Shown here one piece after another: positions 38,989 through 46,309 of a stretch of DNA of 64,000 bases. The DNA comes from Marinigracilibium pacificum (GTDB lineage Bacteria > Bacteroidota > Bacteroidia > Cytophagales > Cyclobacteriaceae): NCBI RefSeq assembly GCF_012926615.1, contig NZ_JABBNU010000014.1, positions 62,001-126,000 on the forward strand, written 5' to 3'. The notes beneath the pieces are model-generated. The model worked only from the letters and a program-made list of their open reading frames with translations, made no database searches and was not told the DNA's origin. Each line of letters begins with the position of its first letter. Position 1 is the stretch's first letter. The position numbers were made by a program, and so were the translations under genes.

Positions 38989-39108
38989 AGTTTATCTTTC
39001 TGATCTATCCAGACTCATATTTCGTTTTGGTAATACAATTGTCCACTAACTTTTAAAAAATCAAAAATAACATTATGATTTTGCAACTAAATATAGTTAC
39101 TTTAAGTT

Positions 39109-39351
39109 ATGTCTAAAAGGGAGAAACTACTTCAACGGTTTCTAACCATTCCATCGGATTTTCATTATTCTGAGATGGTTAATTTGTTAGGCTATTTTGG
39201 CTTCAAGGAAGTTAAAAAAGGAAAAACTTCGGGTTCCAGGGTAAAGTTTGAAAATGCAGAAGGTGTTCCAATAATGCTTCATAAACCTCACCCTAATGGA
39301 ATTATGAAAAGGTATCAAATGATTCAGATAAAGGAGGTTTTAGGATTATGA
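39109..39351 (+). CDS. hicA: HicA family mRNA interferase toxin
   Basis: 80 residues. A dsRBD-like fold: YSEMVNLLGYFGFKEVKKGKTSGSRVKFEN, then LHKPHPNG with the HPH-type segment and a final helix. HicA toxins cut mRNA when free of HicB. The catalytic His of most HicA is in a GSHhx strand; here that stretch reads GSRV, and the remaining His residues are in HKPHP, so activity should be checked. The gene overlaps hicB by 4 bp (ATGA). Confidence 0.82.
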   Translation: MSKREKLLQRFLTIPSDFHYSEMVNLLGYFGFKEVKKGKTSGSRVKFENAEGVPIMLHKPHPNGIMKRYQMIQIKEVLGL

Positions 39352-39689
39352 AATATTTAAATTATAAAGGATATGCTGGAAGTATTGAGTACAGTCCGGA
39401 TGATAATTTACTTTACGGTAAAGTGTTAGGTATTAAAGGGTTGATCTCTTATGAAGGAGAAACCGGCAAACAATTAGAACAAGACTTTATCCAGGCAATA
39501 AATGAATATCTTAATGATTGTAAAGTAAAGGGAATTATGGCAGAAAAACCTTTCAAGGGGAGCTTTAATGTTCGGATTTCCGCAAAACTTCATGAGAAGG
39601 TGGCTTTAATGGCTATGGAATTGAAAACATCTTTAAATAATTTAGTTGCGGAAGCAATCAGAGAAAAAGTAACTAATGAAGGAGGCTAA
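39348..39689 (+). CDS. hicB: HicB family antitoxin
   Basis: 113 residues. N-terminal partial RNase H-like fold (MKYLNYKGYAGSIEYSPDDNLLYGKVLGIKGLISYEGE) and a C-terminal ribbon-helix-helix DNA-binding segment (FNVRISAKLHEKVALMAMELKTSLNNLVAEAI). It neutralises HicA and represses the operon. The order toxin-antitoxin with ATGA overlap is usual for hicAB. A Rho-independent terminator follows. Confidence 0.88.
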   Translation: MKYLNYKGYAGSIEYSPDDNLLYGKVLGIKGLISYEGETGKQLEQDFIQAINEYLNDCKVKGIMAEKPFKGSFNVRISAKLHEKVALMAMELKTSLNNLVAEAIREKVTNEGG

Positions 39690-39764
39690 TGTTCTGTTAT
39701 CAATTTTATTAGAATCAATATTAGGTTGATTCAAGGATTAAAAAGATTAATAAAACATAAAAAA

Positions 39765-39794
39765 AGTCTTCAGATTATTTCTGGAGGCTTTTTA
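39765..39794 (+). terminator. Terminator of hicAB
   Basis: AGTCTTCAGA / TCTGGAGGCT stem (with G-U pairs) followed by five Ts. It is part of the duplicated block; the second copy (41153-41183) has a degraded stem. Confidence 0.68.
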
Positions 39795-39802
39795 ATTTAT
39801 CT

Positions 39803-39928
39803 GCGTTACAAACGCAGTTCTTGGACACCCTCGTTATGCTTCGCTAAACAAGGGCAATTAATAGTAACGTGAGTCAATCGTCCTTGTTTGGAACGAGGAT
39901 GTTTGAGGTTGGCATTTGTAATGCCTTG
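39803..39928 (+). repeat. Structured 125-bp repeat, copy B
   Basis: Hairpin GCGTT-ACA-AACGC; long hairpin with outer arms CTTGGACA (39820-39827) and TGTTTGAG (39900-39907), middle CCTCGTT/AACGAGG (perfect here), inner AAACAAGG/CCTTGTTT; final hairpin GGCAT-TTGTA-ATGCC. Compared with copy A the outer arms differ at six positions but still pair, using G-U pairs. Confidence 0.85.
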
Positions 39929-40011
39929 CTGTTAGAAGTCTAGCGATAGCGTGAATTCAAACTTTTAATGAAAAACTTTACTGCCTTATGCTGACAGATA
40001 TTTCCCCAACA

Positions 40012-40060
40012 GGCGCAAGTATATTTAAAACGTCTAGCTCTGGTTCAAGTTTGAACCTGG
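40012..40060 (+). repeat. Short direct repeat D1
   Basis: About 50 bp, containing GCGCAAG, CTAGCTCTGGTTCAAGTTTG and the palindrome GGTTCAA-GT-TTGAACC. A second copy D2 is at 41045-41094 in the same orientation, immediately before repeat block C. Confidence 0.65.
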
Positions 40061-40208
40061 ACCAATCGTATTAGTTCTTTTAAAATCCCAACCTAACTGT
40101 TTTGCTCCGGATTGAGCCTTCATTTCCAGATAAGTAAAATGATTGAATTTAAGTTCCTGTATGGGCGGGAAACTCATTAATATTCTATAGTTTCGCTTAA
40201 CGACAACA

Positions 40209-40299
40209 GCACAAGAAAAATCTTGCGCCAGAGGGGGGGTAAATAAGAGATGTTCGCTTAATGACACCGGTACAAGTGAAAACTTGCACCAGGAGAGGG
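40209..40299 (+). repeat. Two G-tract palindromes (REP-like)
   Basis: 40209-40229 GCACAAG...CTTGCGCC followed by AGAGGGGGGG, and 40269-40290 GGTACAAG...CTTGCACC followed by AGGAGAGGG. Both follow a TTCGCTTAA(C/T)GACA sequence. Same architecture (palindrome, then CC, A, G-tract) as the RAYT-flanking REPs, but a different stem sequence. A probable decayed inverted copy lies at 41030-41060. Confidence 0.55.
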
Positions 40300-40463
40300 A
40301 ATTTAGAAATCAAGCATAGATTGATAGATCTGATAATAGGGGGGATATCAGAAAATGGTCGAGTTTTACCTTAATAAATTTGCAGAACAGGGTATAGTAT
40401 TCGATTTCACTAAGTTAGAAAAGAATTTAAAGGCATAACAAGAATTTTATAACAAAAAATATA
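40300..40463. other. Region with possible gene remnant
   Basis: 40354-40437 can be read as a 27-codon ORF starting MVEFYLNKFAEQ, too short to identify; it may be a leftover of a gene removed by rearrangement among the repeats, or chance. Nothing else is recognised. Confidence 0.25.
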
Positions 40464-40487
40464 TTGATTTTGAGGCTGATAGTAAAG

Positions 40488-41021
40488 ATGTCGATGTTAC
40501 TTTTTAGTGTTTTAAGTATTCATATAGCTTGTGAACCTAAAGACTCCAACTTAATAACAATTAATTCTAATAAAGGTATTACCTTGAATATGTTGATTGA
40601 TTATTATGATGAATTAAATGGTTATTGGGATAATGATGGTGTTTCGTCCAAATTTATTATTGAATTAGGAGATGAAAATAAGTTTCCTTTTAAATCTAGA
40701 ATTGTTAAAATACCTGATAATTTTCATAGAGAATTGGGACAAGTAAATTTTCCTTTGAAATGCGAAATGGTTTATGTTAATAAAAGACAGGTTTTATATA
40801 AAAACCAAGAGTATTCATGTGAAAATTTATCCTTTCTTATAAAGGATCAAAAGATCAAAAAAATATGTTTAGTAAGTCATAATAAAAATGAAAATTATTA
40901 TTTTATTTTAAAGTGCTTAATGAAATCAATTAGTAAAGAATACGGAGATAAAAGTGGAACTAATTTAGATATAGAGATTATATTTTATAAACCATCTAAT
41001 GATTTAATTTACCCTATTTAG
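40488..41021 (+). CDS. Orphan putative lipoprotein, function unknown
   Basis: 177 residues from the ATG at 40488; the longer reading (TTG at 40464) is unlikely because it adds charged residues before the signal peptide. Lipobox HIAC (about residue 16) in MSMLLFSVLSIHIACE. The rest is an unrecognised alpha/beta protein (MLIDYYDELNGYWDNDG; KICLVSHNKNENYYFILKCLMK). Base composition is more AT-rich than neighbours and it sits between repeat blocks, which suggests transfer. No homologous family was recognised. Confidence 0.55.
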   Translation: MSMLLFSVLSIHIACEPKDSNLITINSNKGITLNMLIDYYDELNGYWDNDGVSSKFIIELGDENKFPFKSRIVKIPDNFHRELGQVNFPLKCEMVYVNKRQVLYKNQEYSCENLSFLIKDQKIKKICLVSHNKNENYYFILKCLMKSISKEYGDKSGTNLDIEIIFYKPSNDLIYPI

Positions 41022-41044
41022 TCCGTCTGCCCCCCCCTCCCCAC

Positions 41045-41094
41045 AAGCGCAAGATTATCTTAACCGACTAGCTCTGGTTCAAGTTTGAACCTGG
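41045..41094 (+). repeat. Short direct repeat D2
   Basis: Partner of D1 (40012-40060), about 80% identical. It is followed by another palindrome CCTGGTT-TG-AACCAGG at 41100-41115. Confidence 0.65.
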
Positions 41095-41130
41095 ATCAAC
41101 CTGGTTTGAACCAGGATTTTCAAGATTCAA

Positions 41131-41393
41131 AGATTAATAAAACATAAAACAAAAGCCTTCAAATTATTTCTGGCGGCTTTTTAATTTATCTGCGTTACAA
41201 ACGCAGTTCTTGGACACCCTCGTTATGCTTCGCTAAACAAGGGCGATGAATAGTAACGTGAGTCAATCGTCCTTGTTTGGAACGAGGATGTTTGAGGTTG
41301 GCATTTGTAATGCCTTGCTGTTATAAGTCTAACGATAGCGTGAATTCAAACTTTTAATGAAAAACTTTACTGCCTTATATTGACAGATATTTC
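41131..41393 (+). repeat. Direct repeat C block (about 263 bp)
   Basis: Second copy of the 39744-40004 block. It contains the degraded terminator, structured repeat copy C (41192-41317) and the shared tail. Confidence 0.85.
41192..41317 (+). repeat. Structured 125-bp repeat, copy C
   Basis: Almost identical to copy B (few substitutions in loops, e.g. in the stretch after AAACAAGG). Outer arms CTTGGACA (41209-41216) and TGTTTGAG (41289-41296). Confidence 0.85.
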
Positions 41394-41533
41394 ACTTATT
41401 ATTTGGTTGTATCAATATGCCTTATGAGTAGTTATTTTTATCAAAGACTCATTGGTTACTATAGTATAATCGTTCAATATGACGGGTAGAGTGGGGTGGG
41501 TAATAAGTGATGATTTTTGATTTTAATTTGATT

Positions 41534-41560
41534 GTAGTGGGGCGTAGCATGCTATGCCCC
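41534..41560 (+). repeat. GTAG-led palindrome
   Basis: GTAG (41534-41537), one base, then GGGGCGTAGCA / TGCTATGCCCC (41539-41560), an 11-bp stem with one mismatch and no loop. The GTAG-before-palindrome layout resembles RAYT REPs. Confidence 0.5.
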
Positions 41561-41668
41561 CGCCATTGAGCATTAAAATTATTTCTTAAGTTGTTTTGTT
41601 CAGACAATTAAAATTTGTTAGTTAATTGTTAATATTTATGGAAATAATTAAAATTTAATCTATAAATG

Positions 41669-41699
41669 TTTGACAATTTAAATTGAACGATTACATTTG
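41669..41699 (+). promoter_or_regulatory. Promoter of the trp operon
   Basis: TTTG at 41669-41672, 19-nt spacer, TACATTTG at 41692-41699: both elements match the Bacteroidota housekeeping promoter. The expected transcription start is about 41704-41707, directly before the leader peptide. Confidence 0.72.
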
Positions 41700-41716
41700 T
41701 TTTTCAAATGACGACA

Positions 41717-41761
41717 ATGAATATACATAACGCATGGTACTGGTGGTACATCGAAAGATGA
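41717..41761 (+). CDS. trpL: trp operon leader peptide
   Basis: 14 codons reading MNIHNAWYWWYIER, then TGA. Three of 14 codons are Trp (TGG at 41735, 41741, 41744) with Tyr between and after. An in-frame ATG at 41708 would add MTT but is almost at the predicted transcript start, so 41717 is preferred. It senses charged tRNA-Trp by ribosome stalling. Too small for routine gene calling; supported by promoter, codon content and the terminator before trpE. Confidence 0.85.
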   Translation: MNIHNAWYWWYIER

Positions 41762-41835
41762 ACACGGAACCGTTATGTAGTTTAAGATATAGAAAATAAA
41801 TCTTTAAAGCTTGCCGGTTTCGGCAAGCTTTTTTT
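41724..41835 (+). promoter_or_regulatory. trp attenuator (leader RNA with alternative hairpins)
   Basis: Three elements are readable. (1) 41724-41732 TACATAACG pairs perfectly with 41771-41779, enclosing the Trp codons. (2) 41765-41772 CGGAACCG can pair with 41815-41822 CGGTTTCG (one G-U), an antiterminator. (3) The terminator is stem AAAGCTTGCC / GGCAAGCTTT (41806-41815 / 41822-41831) followed by Ts. A ribosome stalled on Trp codons would open (1) and free segment 41765-41779 for (2); a ribosome at the stop codon (41759-41761) would cover 41765-41772 and let (3) form. This resembles the Bacteroid-trp leader motif described in earlier RNA surveys, by memory. Confidence 0.78.
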
Positions 41836-41859
41836 TTGCGCTAAACTTTTTGAAGAAAA

Positions 41860-43269
41860 ATGAAATATAGGTTTAAATCATCGGTAAAGCGGTTTTTAGC
41901 TGATACAGTTACTCCGGTAAATCTCTACCTCAAACTTAGAGACAAGTTTCCAGGGACTATCCTCCTGGAGAGTTCGGATTACCACGGGCATGATAATAGC
42001 TACTCATATATTTGCTTTGACCCTGTCGCATCATTCATCGTAGATAAGGGAGAATTGACAATACAATATCCCGATTCTAAACAGGTAACTGAAAAGGTTG
42101 ACAGAACTTCAGTTGTTGAAAAACTGACTGCTTTTTCAAAGCAATTTGAAGCAAGTGATATTAACCTTCCTTTCGCTGTTAACGGATTATTTGGATACAT
42201 GGCTTATGATGCAGTTCAGTATTATGAAGATCTGGATTTGATCGAGAAAGATGATGAAAACCATATTCCTGAGATCAGATATGCTGTTTACCGTCACATT
42301 TTAGTGATTGACCACTTCAAAAACAGTTGTTTCCTGATTTCTCACCATTCCGAAGAGGGCGATTCAATTGACGATAAGGAAATCCTTTCTCTGATTAATA
42401 ATAAGAACTATCCTGGTTATACTTTTTCGATAACAAAACATGAAACTGCCAATATTGCGGATGATGACTTTCTGGATATTCTTGACAAAGGTCAGCAGGC
42501 TTGTTTTGCAGGTGATGTATTTCAAATAGTATTAAGTAGAAGGTTTAATGTCGGGTTTGCTGGTGATGAGTTTAATGTCTATCGTGCACTTAGATCTATT
42601 AATCCTTCGCCATACCTGTTCTACTTTGACTATGGTAGTTACAAAATCTTTGGTTCTTCACCTGAAGCACAACTGGTTATAAATGATGGCCAGGCAGGTA
42701 TTTTTCCTATTGCGGGAACTTTCAGAAGAACAGGTAATGACAAAACAGACGCTGAGCTTGCCGAAAAATTACTTGAAGATCCCAAAGAAAATTCTGAGCA
42801 TTTGATGTTGGTGGATTTGGCAAGAAATGACCTTAGCAGATCTGCACAATCTGTTGAAGTAGAAACATATAAGGAGGTACAGTTTTATTCTCATGTTATA
42901 CATCTGGTATCTAAAGTTACCGGGAAGCTAAACGGAGCTTCAAGTCCGATAAGGCTGGTTGCAGATACTTTCCCGGCTGGTACTCTATCTGGCGCTCCAA
43001 AATATAAGGCCATGTCTATTATTGATTCGTTAGAGCCTACCTCAAGAAGTTATTACGGAGGCGCAATTGGTTACCTGGGATTTAATGGTGATTTCAATCA
43101 TGCGATTATGATCCGTTCATTTCTGAGTAAGCAAAACAAATTGTACTATCAGGCAGGAGCGGGAGTTGTGGCTAAATCGGATATCGAAAGTGAACTTCAG
43201 GAAGTAAATAATAAGGTTGCTGCACTAAGACAGGCAATTGAAGACGCAGAACAGATCAACAAAGCATAA
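41860..43269 (+). CDS. trpE: Anthranilate synthase component I
   Basis: 469 residues. Chorismate-binding core at C-terminal half: IFQIVLSRRF-like (FQIVLSRRFNVGF), FGSSPEAQLV, FPIAGTFRRTGND, LMLVDLARNDLSR, SHVIHLVSKVTGKL, ADTFPAGTLSGAPKYKAM, and the final YQAGAGVVAKSDIESELQEVNNK. The N-terminal lobe has LESSDYHGHDNSYSY (Trp-feedback site of the family, LLES-type). It makes anthranilate with TrpG. First gene of a seven-gene trp operon controlled by the attenuator. Confidence 0.95.
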   Translation: MKYRFKSSVKRFLADTVTPVNLYLKLRDKFPGTILLESSDYHGHDNSYSYICFDPVASFIVDKGELTIQYPDSKQVTEKVDRTSVVEKLTAFSKQFEASDINLPFAVNGLFGYMAYDAVQYYEDLDLIEKDDENHIPEIRYAVYRHILVIDHFKNSCFLISHHSEEGDSIDDKEILSLINNKNYPGYTFSITKHETANIADDDFLDILDKGQQACFAGDVFQIVLSRRFNVGFAGDEFNVYRALRSINPSPYLFYFDYGSYKIFGSSPEAQLVINDGQAGIFPIAGTFRRTGNDKTDAELAEKLLEDPKENSEHLMLVDLARNDLSRSAQSVEVETYKEVQFYSHVIHLVSKVTGKLNGASSPIRLVADTFPAGTLSGAPKYKAMSIIDSLEPTSRSYYGGAIGYLGFNGDFNHAIMIRSFLSKQNKLYYQAGAGVVAKSDIESELQEVNNKVAALRQAIEDAEQINKA

Positions 43270-43281
43270 AAAGAAAAGCAG

Positions 43282-43857
43282 GTGAAAATTTTAGTTTTAG
43301 ATAATTACGACTCGTTTACCTACAACCTGGTTCATATTTTAAGGGATCTGGGACATGAAGGAAATACAGATATTTTCAGGAATGACAAGATTACTTTGGA
43401 GCAGATAAACAATTACGATAAAATTCTTATTTCTCCGGGTCCGGGTTTGCCTTATGAAGCAGGAGTTTTGCCTGAGATGTTAAAACAGTATGGAGCTTCA
43501 AAAAGTATTCTGGGAGTTTGTCTCGGTTGCCAGGCAATTGCTGAAGCTTATGGAGGAGAATTATACAATCTTGATACTGTAATTCATGGAGTAGCAATGG
43601 AAACGCTTATTAAAGATCAAGAGGAACCACTTTTTAAAGGGTTGCCAGAAAAGGTCATTACCACCCGTTATCATTCCTGGGCCGTCAAGCCCGAATCATT
43701 AAAAAATACCCCGGTAAAAATTACTGCAATTGATTCTGAAGGTGTCATAATGGCTTTGAGTCATGAGTCCCACGATGTCAGGGGAGTGCAGTTTCATCCG
43801 GAATCTGTAATGACTCCGGAAGGAAGTAAAATGATCGAAAACTGGTTATCCATTTAA
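43282..43857 (+). CDS. trpG: Anthranilate synthase component II (glutamine amidotransferase)
   Basis: 191 residues, GTG start at 43282. Type 1 glutamine amidotransferase: LVLDNYDSFTYNLVH, ISPGPGLP, nucleophile Cys80 in GVCLGCQAIAE, and QFHPESVMTPEG with His/Glu. It supplies ammonia to TrpE. Ends 10 bp before trpD. Confidence 0.95.
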   Translation: MKILVLDNYDSFTYNLVHILRDLGHEGNTDIFRNDKITLEQINNYDKILISPGPGLPYEAGVLPEMLKQYGASKSILGVCLGCQAIAEAYGGELYNLDTVIHGVAMETLIKDQEEPLFKGLPEKVITTRYHSWAVKPESLKNTPVKITAIDSEGVIMALSHESHDVRGVQFHPESVMTPEGSKMIENWLSI

Positions 43858-43867
43858 TCATATAGTT

Positions 43868-44854
43868 ATGAAAGAGATTTTAAATACATTATTTGAATAT
43901 AAAACACTTACTGAAGAACAAGCGAAAACTGTTCTGATGAACCTGGCTGGTGGAAAGTATAATGCTGCCCAAATGGCTTCATTTTTAACAGTTTACATGA
44001 TGAGAAGTATCACTGTAGAAGAACTGAGTGGCTTTCGCAAGGCAATGATGGAGTTATGTGTTCCTATTGATCTTTCGGAATTTGATGCCATAGATTTGTG
44101 TGGTACAGGTGGTGATGGTAAAAACACCTTTAATATTTCTACTTTAAGCTCATTTGTTGTTGCAGGAGCAGGAGTTAAGGTTGCTAAGCACGGAAATAAT
44201 GGAGTTTCATCAGCATGTGGGTCTTCAAATTTACTTGCACACCTTGGCTATGAGTTTACAAATGATGAGTCAACTCTTAAAAAGCAGATTGATGAAACTG
44301 GAATTTGTTTTTTACATGCTCCGTTATTTCACCCGGCAATGAAAAATGTTGCTCCGGTAAGGAAAGATCTGGGAGTTAAGACCTTCTTTAATATGCTGGG
44401 TCCAATGGTAAATCCGGCAAGTCCGTCGAAACAGCTGACTGGTGTGTTTAGTCTTGAGTTAGCCAGACTTTATGCCTACTTGTTTCAGCAAACAGACCGA
44501 GATTTTGTTGTTCTTCATGCTCTTGATGGTTATGATGAAATTTCCCTAACAGGAGATTTTAAAGCAATTACTAATGTTGGTGAATCTATCTTTTCACCTA
44601 AAGATCTTGGATTAGAGAAAGTATCTGCAGACCAGATTTATGGTGGTGAAACTGTTGAATCTTCAGCAAAGATTTTCATAGATATTCTGGAAGGAAAAGG
44701 AACAAAAGCTCAGCAAGAAGTTGTATTGGCAAATTCTGCAATGGCACTTAAATGTGCTGACAAAACCCTGTCTGCTGAAGACGCTGTGGGACTTGCAAAA
44801 GAATCACTTGAATCAGGAAAAGCATATTCGGTACTTAAAAAACTAGTTGCGTAA
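43868..44854 (+). CDS. trpD: Anthranilate phosphoribosyltransferase
   Basis: 328 residues. Glycine-rich PRPP site DLCGTGGDGKNTFNISTLSS (about residues 77-95), VAKHGNNGVSSACGSSNLLA, FLHAPLFHPAMKNVAPVRKDLGVKTFFNMLGPMVNP, and a C-terminal GLAKESLESGKA. It joins anthranilate to PRPP. Its stop overlaps the trpC start by one base. Confidence 0.96.
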   Translation: MKEILNTLFEYKTLTEEQAKTVLMNLAGGKYNAAQMASFLTVYMMRSITVEELSGFRKAMMELCVPIDLSEFDAIDLCGTGGDGKNTFNISTLSSFVVAGAGVKVAKHGNNGVSSACGSSNLLAHLGYEFTNDESTLKKQIDETGICFLHAPLFHPAMKNVAPVRKDLGVKTFFNMLGPMVNPASPSKQLTGVFSLELARLYAYLFQQTDRDFVVLHALDGYDEISLTGDFKAITNVGESIFSPKDLGLEKVSADQIYGGETVESSAKIFIDILEGKGTKAQQEVVLANSAMALKCADKTLSAEDAVGLAKESLESGKAYSVLKKLVA

Positions 44855-45669
44855 TGAATATTCTGGATAGAATTATATTAGATAAAAAGGCAGAAGTAGA
44901 AGAGAAAAAGGAGTTGATTCCTGTCAAAATGCTTCAAAAAAGTATCTTGTTTGAAACAATGCCTGTTTCGATGAGCAAATACATAAAAAGGCCGGATAAG
45001 AGCGGTGTAATTGCCGAGATTAAAAGGAAATCACCGAGCAAAGGCGATATAAATCCGTTTATATCTGTAGAAGAGATTTCTATTGGGTATATGCAAGCCG
45101 GTGCTTCAGCTTTGTCAGTATTGACAGATAAGAAATACTTCGGAGGCACTAATGAGGATGTTCAAATAGCTAGAAAGTTCAACTATTGTCCGATCCTTAG
45201 AAAGGAGTTTATAGTTGATAAATATCAGATTATCGAGGCGAAATCAATTGGAGCTGATTGCATCTTGCTTATAGCCTCAGTTTTGAGTCCGGTAGAAATT
45301 GAAAAATTCACCAAACTGGCCCATGACCTGGGAATGGAAGTTTTACTCGAAGTTCATAACGAAGAAGAGTTAAAAGCAAACCTTGATTCAAAAGCAGATT
45401 TATTCGGAGTCAATAATCGAAACTTGAAGACTTTTGATGTTGATCTTGAAAACTCTATTTCTTTACTTTCAATGATACCCGATGAAAAGGTCAAAATAGC
45501 AGAAAGTGGCATTCACAGGCCTGAAGACCTTGTTTATTTAAAGAATAACGGATTTGATGGATTCTTGATTGGAGAAAGGTTTATGAGGTACTCAAGGCCG
45601 CACGAAGAAGCAAGAAAGTTTTTATCCAAAGTCAAAGAAATTGAAACCTACTATGCAACAAAAGGCTAA
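44854..45669 (+). CDS. trpC: Indole-3-glycerol-phosphate synthase
   Basis: 271 residues. TIM barrel: VIAEIKRKSPSKGDI, GASALSVLTDKKYFGGTNED, ILRKEFIVDKYQIIEAKSIGADCILLIASVL, LLEVHNEEEL, FGVNNRNLKTFDVD, IAESGIHRPEDL and GFLIGERFM. Single-function (no trpF fusion). Overlaps trpF by 17 bp. Confidence 0.96.
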   Translation: MNILDRIILDKKAEVEEKKELIPVKMLQKSILFETMPVSMSKYIKRPDKSGVIAEIKRKSPSKGDINPFISVEEISIGYMQAGASALSVLTDKKYFGGTNEDVQIARKFNYCPILRKEFIVDKYQIIEAKSIGADCILLIASVLSPVEIEKFTKLAHDLGMEVLLEVHNEEELKANLDSKADLFGVNNRNLKTFDVDLENSISLLSMIPDEKVKIAESGIHRPEDLVYLKNNGFDGFLIGERFMRYSRPHEEARKFLSKVKEIETYYATKG

Positions 45670-46309
45670 ATCAGATTCATTGAAAATCAAGGTCTGCGGC
45701 ATGCGGGATCTTGAAAATATTAATGGGCTAATTGATCTTGGCGTTGATTACATGGGACTTATATTTTACCCGGCTTCATCAAGGTATATCGGTGAGGAAT
45801 CAAGCTACAAAGAAGTTTCCGGAGTAGAAAAAGTAGGTGTTTTTGTAAACTCAACTGTTGATCAGATTCAGGAAGCCATATCAATTCATGGATTATCATT
45901 GGTCCAGTTACATGGTAATGAATCTCCCGAATTTGCAAAGCAAGTTAAAAGCCTGGGTGTACAGGTAATCAAGGCATTTTCAGTGAAAAGTATTAGTGAT
46001 CTTCAAAAAGCAGATTCTTATAGTGAAGCTGTTGATTACTACTTGTTTGATACGAAAGGAAAAAATCCGGGAGGTAATGGTAAAGCATTTGACTGGCCAA
46101 TTCTAAATAGCAGGGCATTTGCAAGACCGTTTTTTCTTGCTGGTGGCCTAAACAGCAATAATATCGAAGGGATTAGTGTTATTAATAATCCTGCCTTTTA
46201 TGCTGTGGATTTAAACAGTGGCGTGGAGGATTCTCCAGCTCAAAAGAATATTAAAGAAATTGAAAAAATCAAAAATAAACTAGCTGGTATATGTCAAAAT
46301 ATTCAGTAG
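45653..46309 (+). CDS. trpF: Phosphoribosylanthranilate isomerase
   Basis: 218 residues from the ATG at 45653 (a TTG at 45641 would add four residues). [80 protein letters not shown] and [16 protein letters not shown] are all classic TrpF. Its 3' end overlaps trpB by 19 bp, so translation is coupled along the operon. Confidence 0.95.
   Translation: MQQKAKSDSLKIKVCGMRDLENINGLIDLGVDYMGLIFYPASSRYIGEESSYKEVSGVEKVGVFVNSTVDQIQEAISIHGLSLVQLHGNESPEFAKQVKSLGVQVIKAFSVKSISDLQKADSYSEAVDYYLFDTKGKNPGGNGKAFDWPILNSRAFARPFFLAGGLNSNNIEGISVINNPAFYAVDLNSGVEDSPAQKNIKEIEKIKNKLAGICQNIQ

Larger units (their letters stand above)
39744..40004 (+). repeat. Direct repeat B (about 260 bp), containing structured repeat copy B
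   Basis: Nearly identical (about 93% by eye) to 41131-41393. It contains a terminator (39765-39794), structured repeat copy B (39803-39928) and a common tail ending in GACAGATATTT. The two copies bracket the orphan lipoprotein gene and point the same way. Confidence 0.85.

Noticed and set aside
40034-40267. 77-codon minus-strand ORF in the repeat island
   Set aside because: It reads through palindromes and D1; no protein-like pattern, no start context; most likely chance in repeat DNA.
39700-41100. tRNA gene suggested by GGTTCAAGTTTGAACC
   Set aside because: No acceptor stem or anticodon arm around it; it is a simple palindrome occurring in D1 and D2.
38061-41393. CRISPR array
   Set aside because: Repeats are few, long, structured and irregularly spaced with genes between them; no short direct repeats with uniform spacers and no cas genes.
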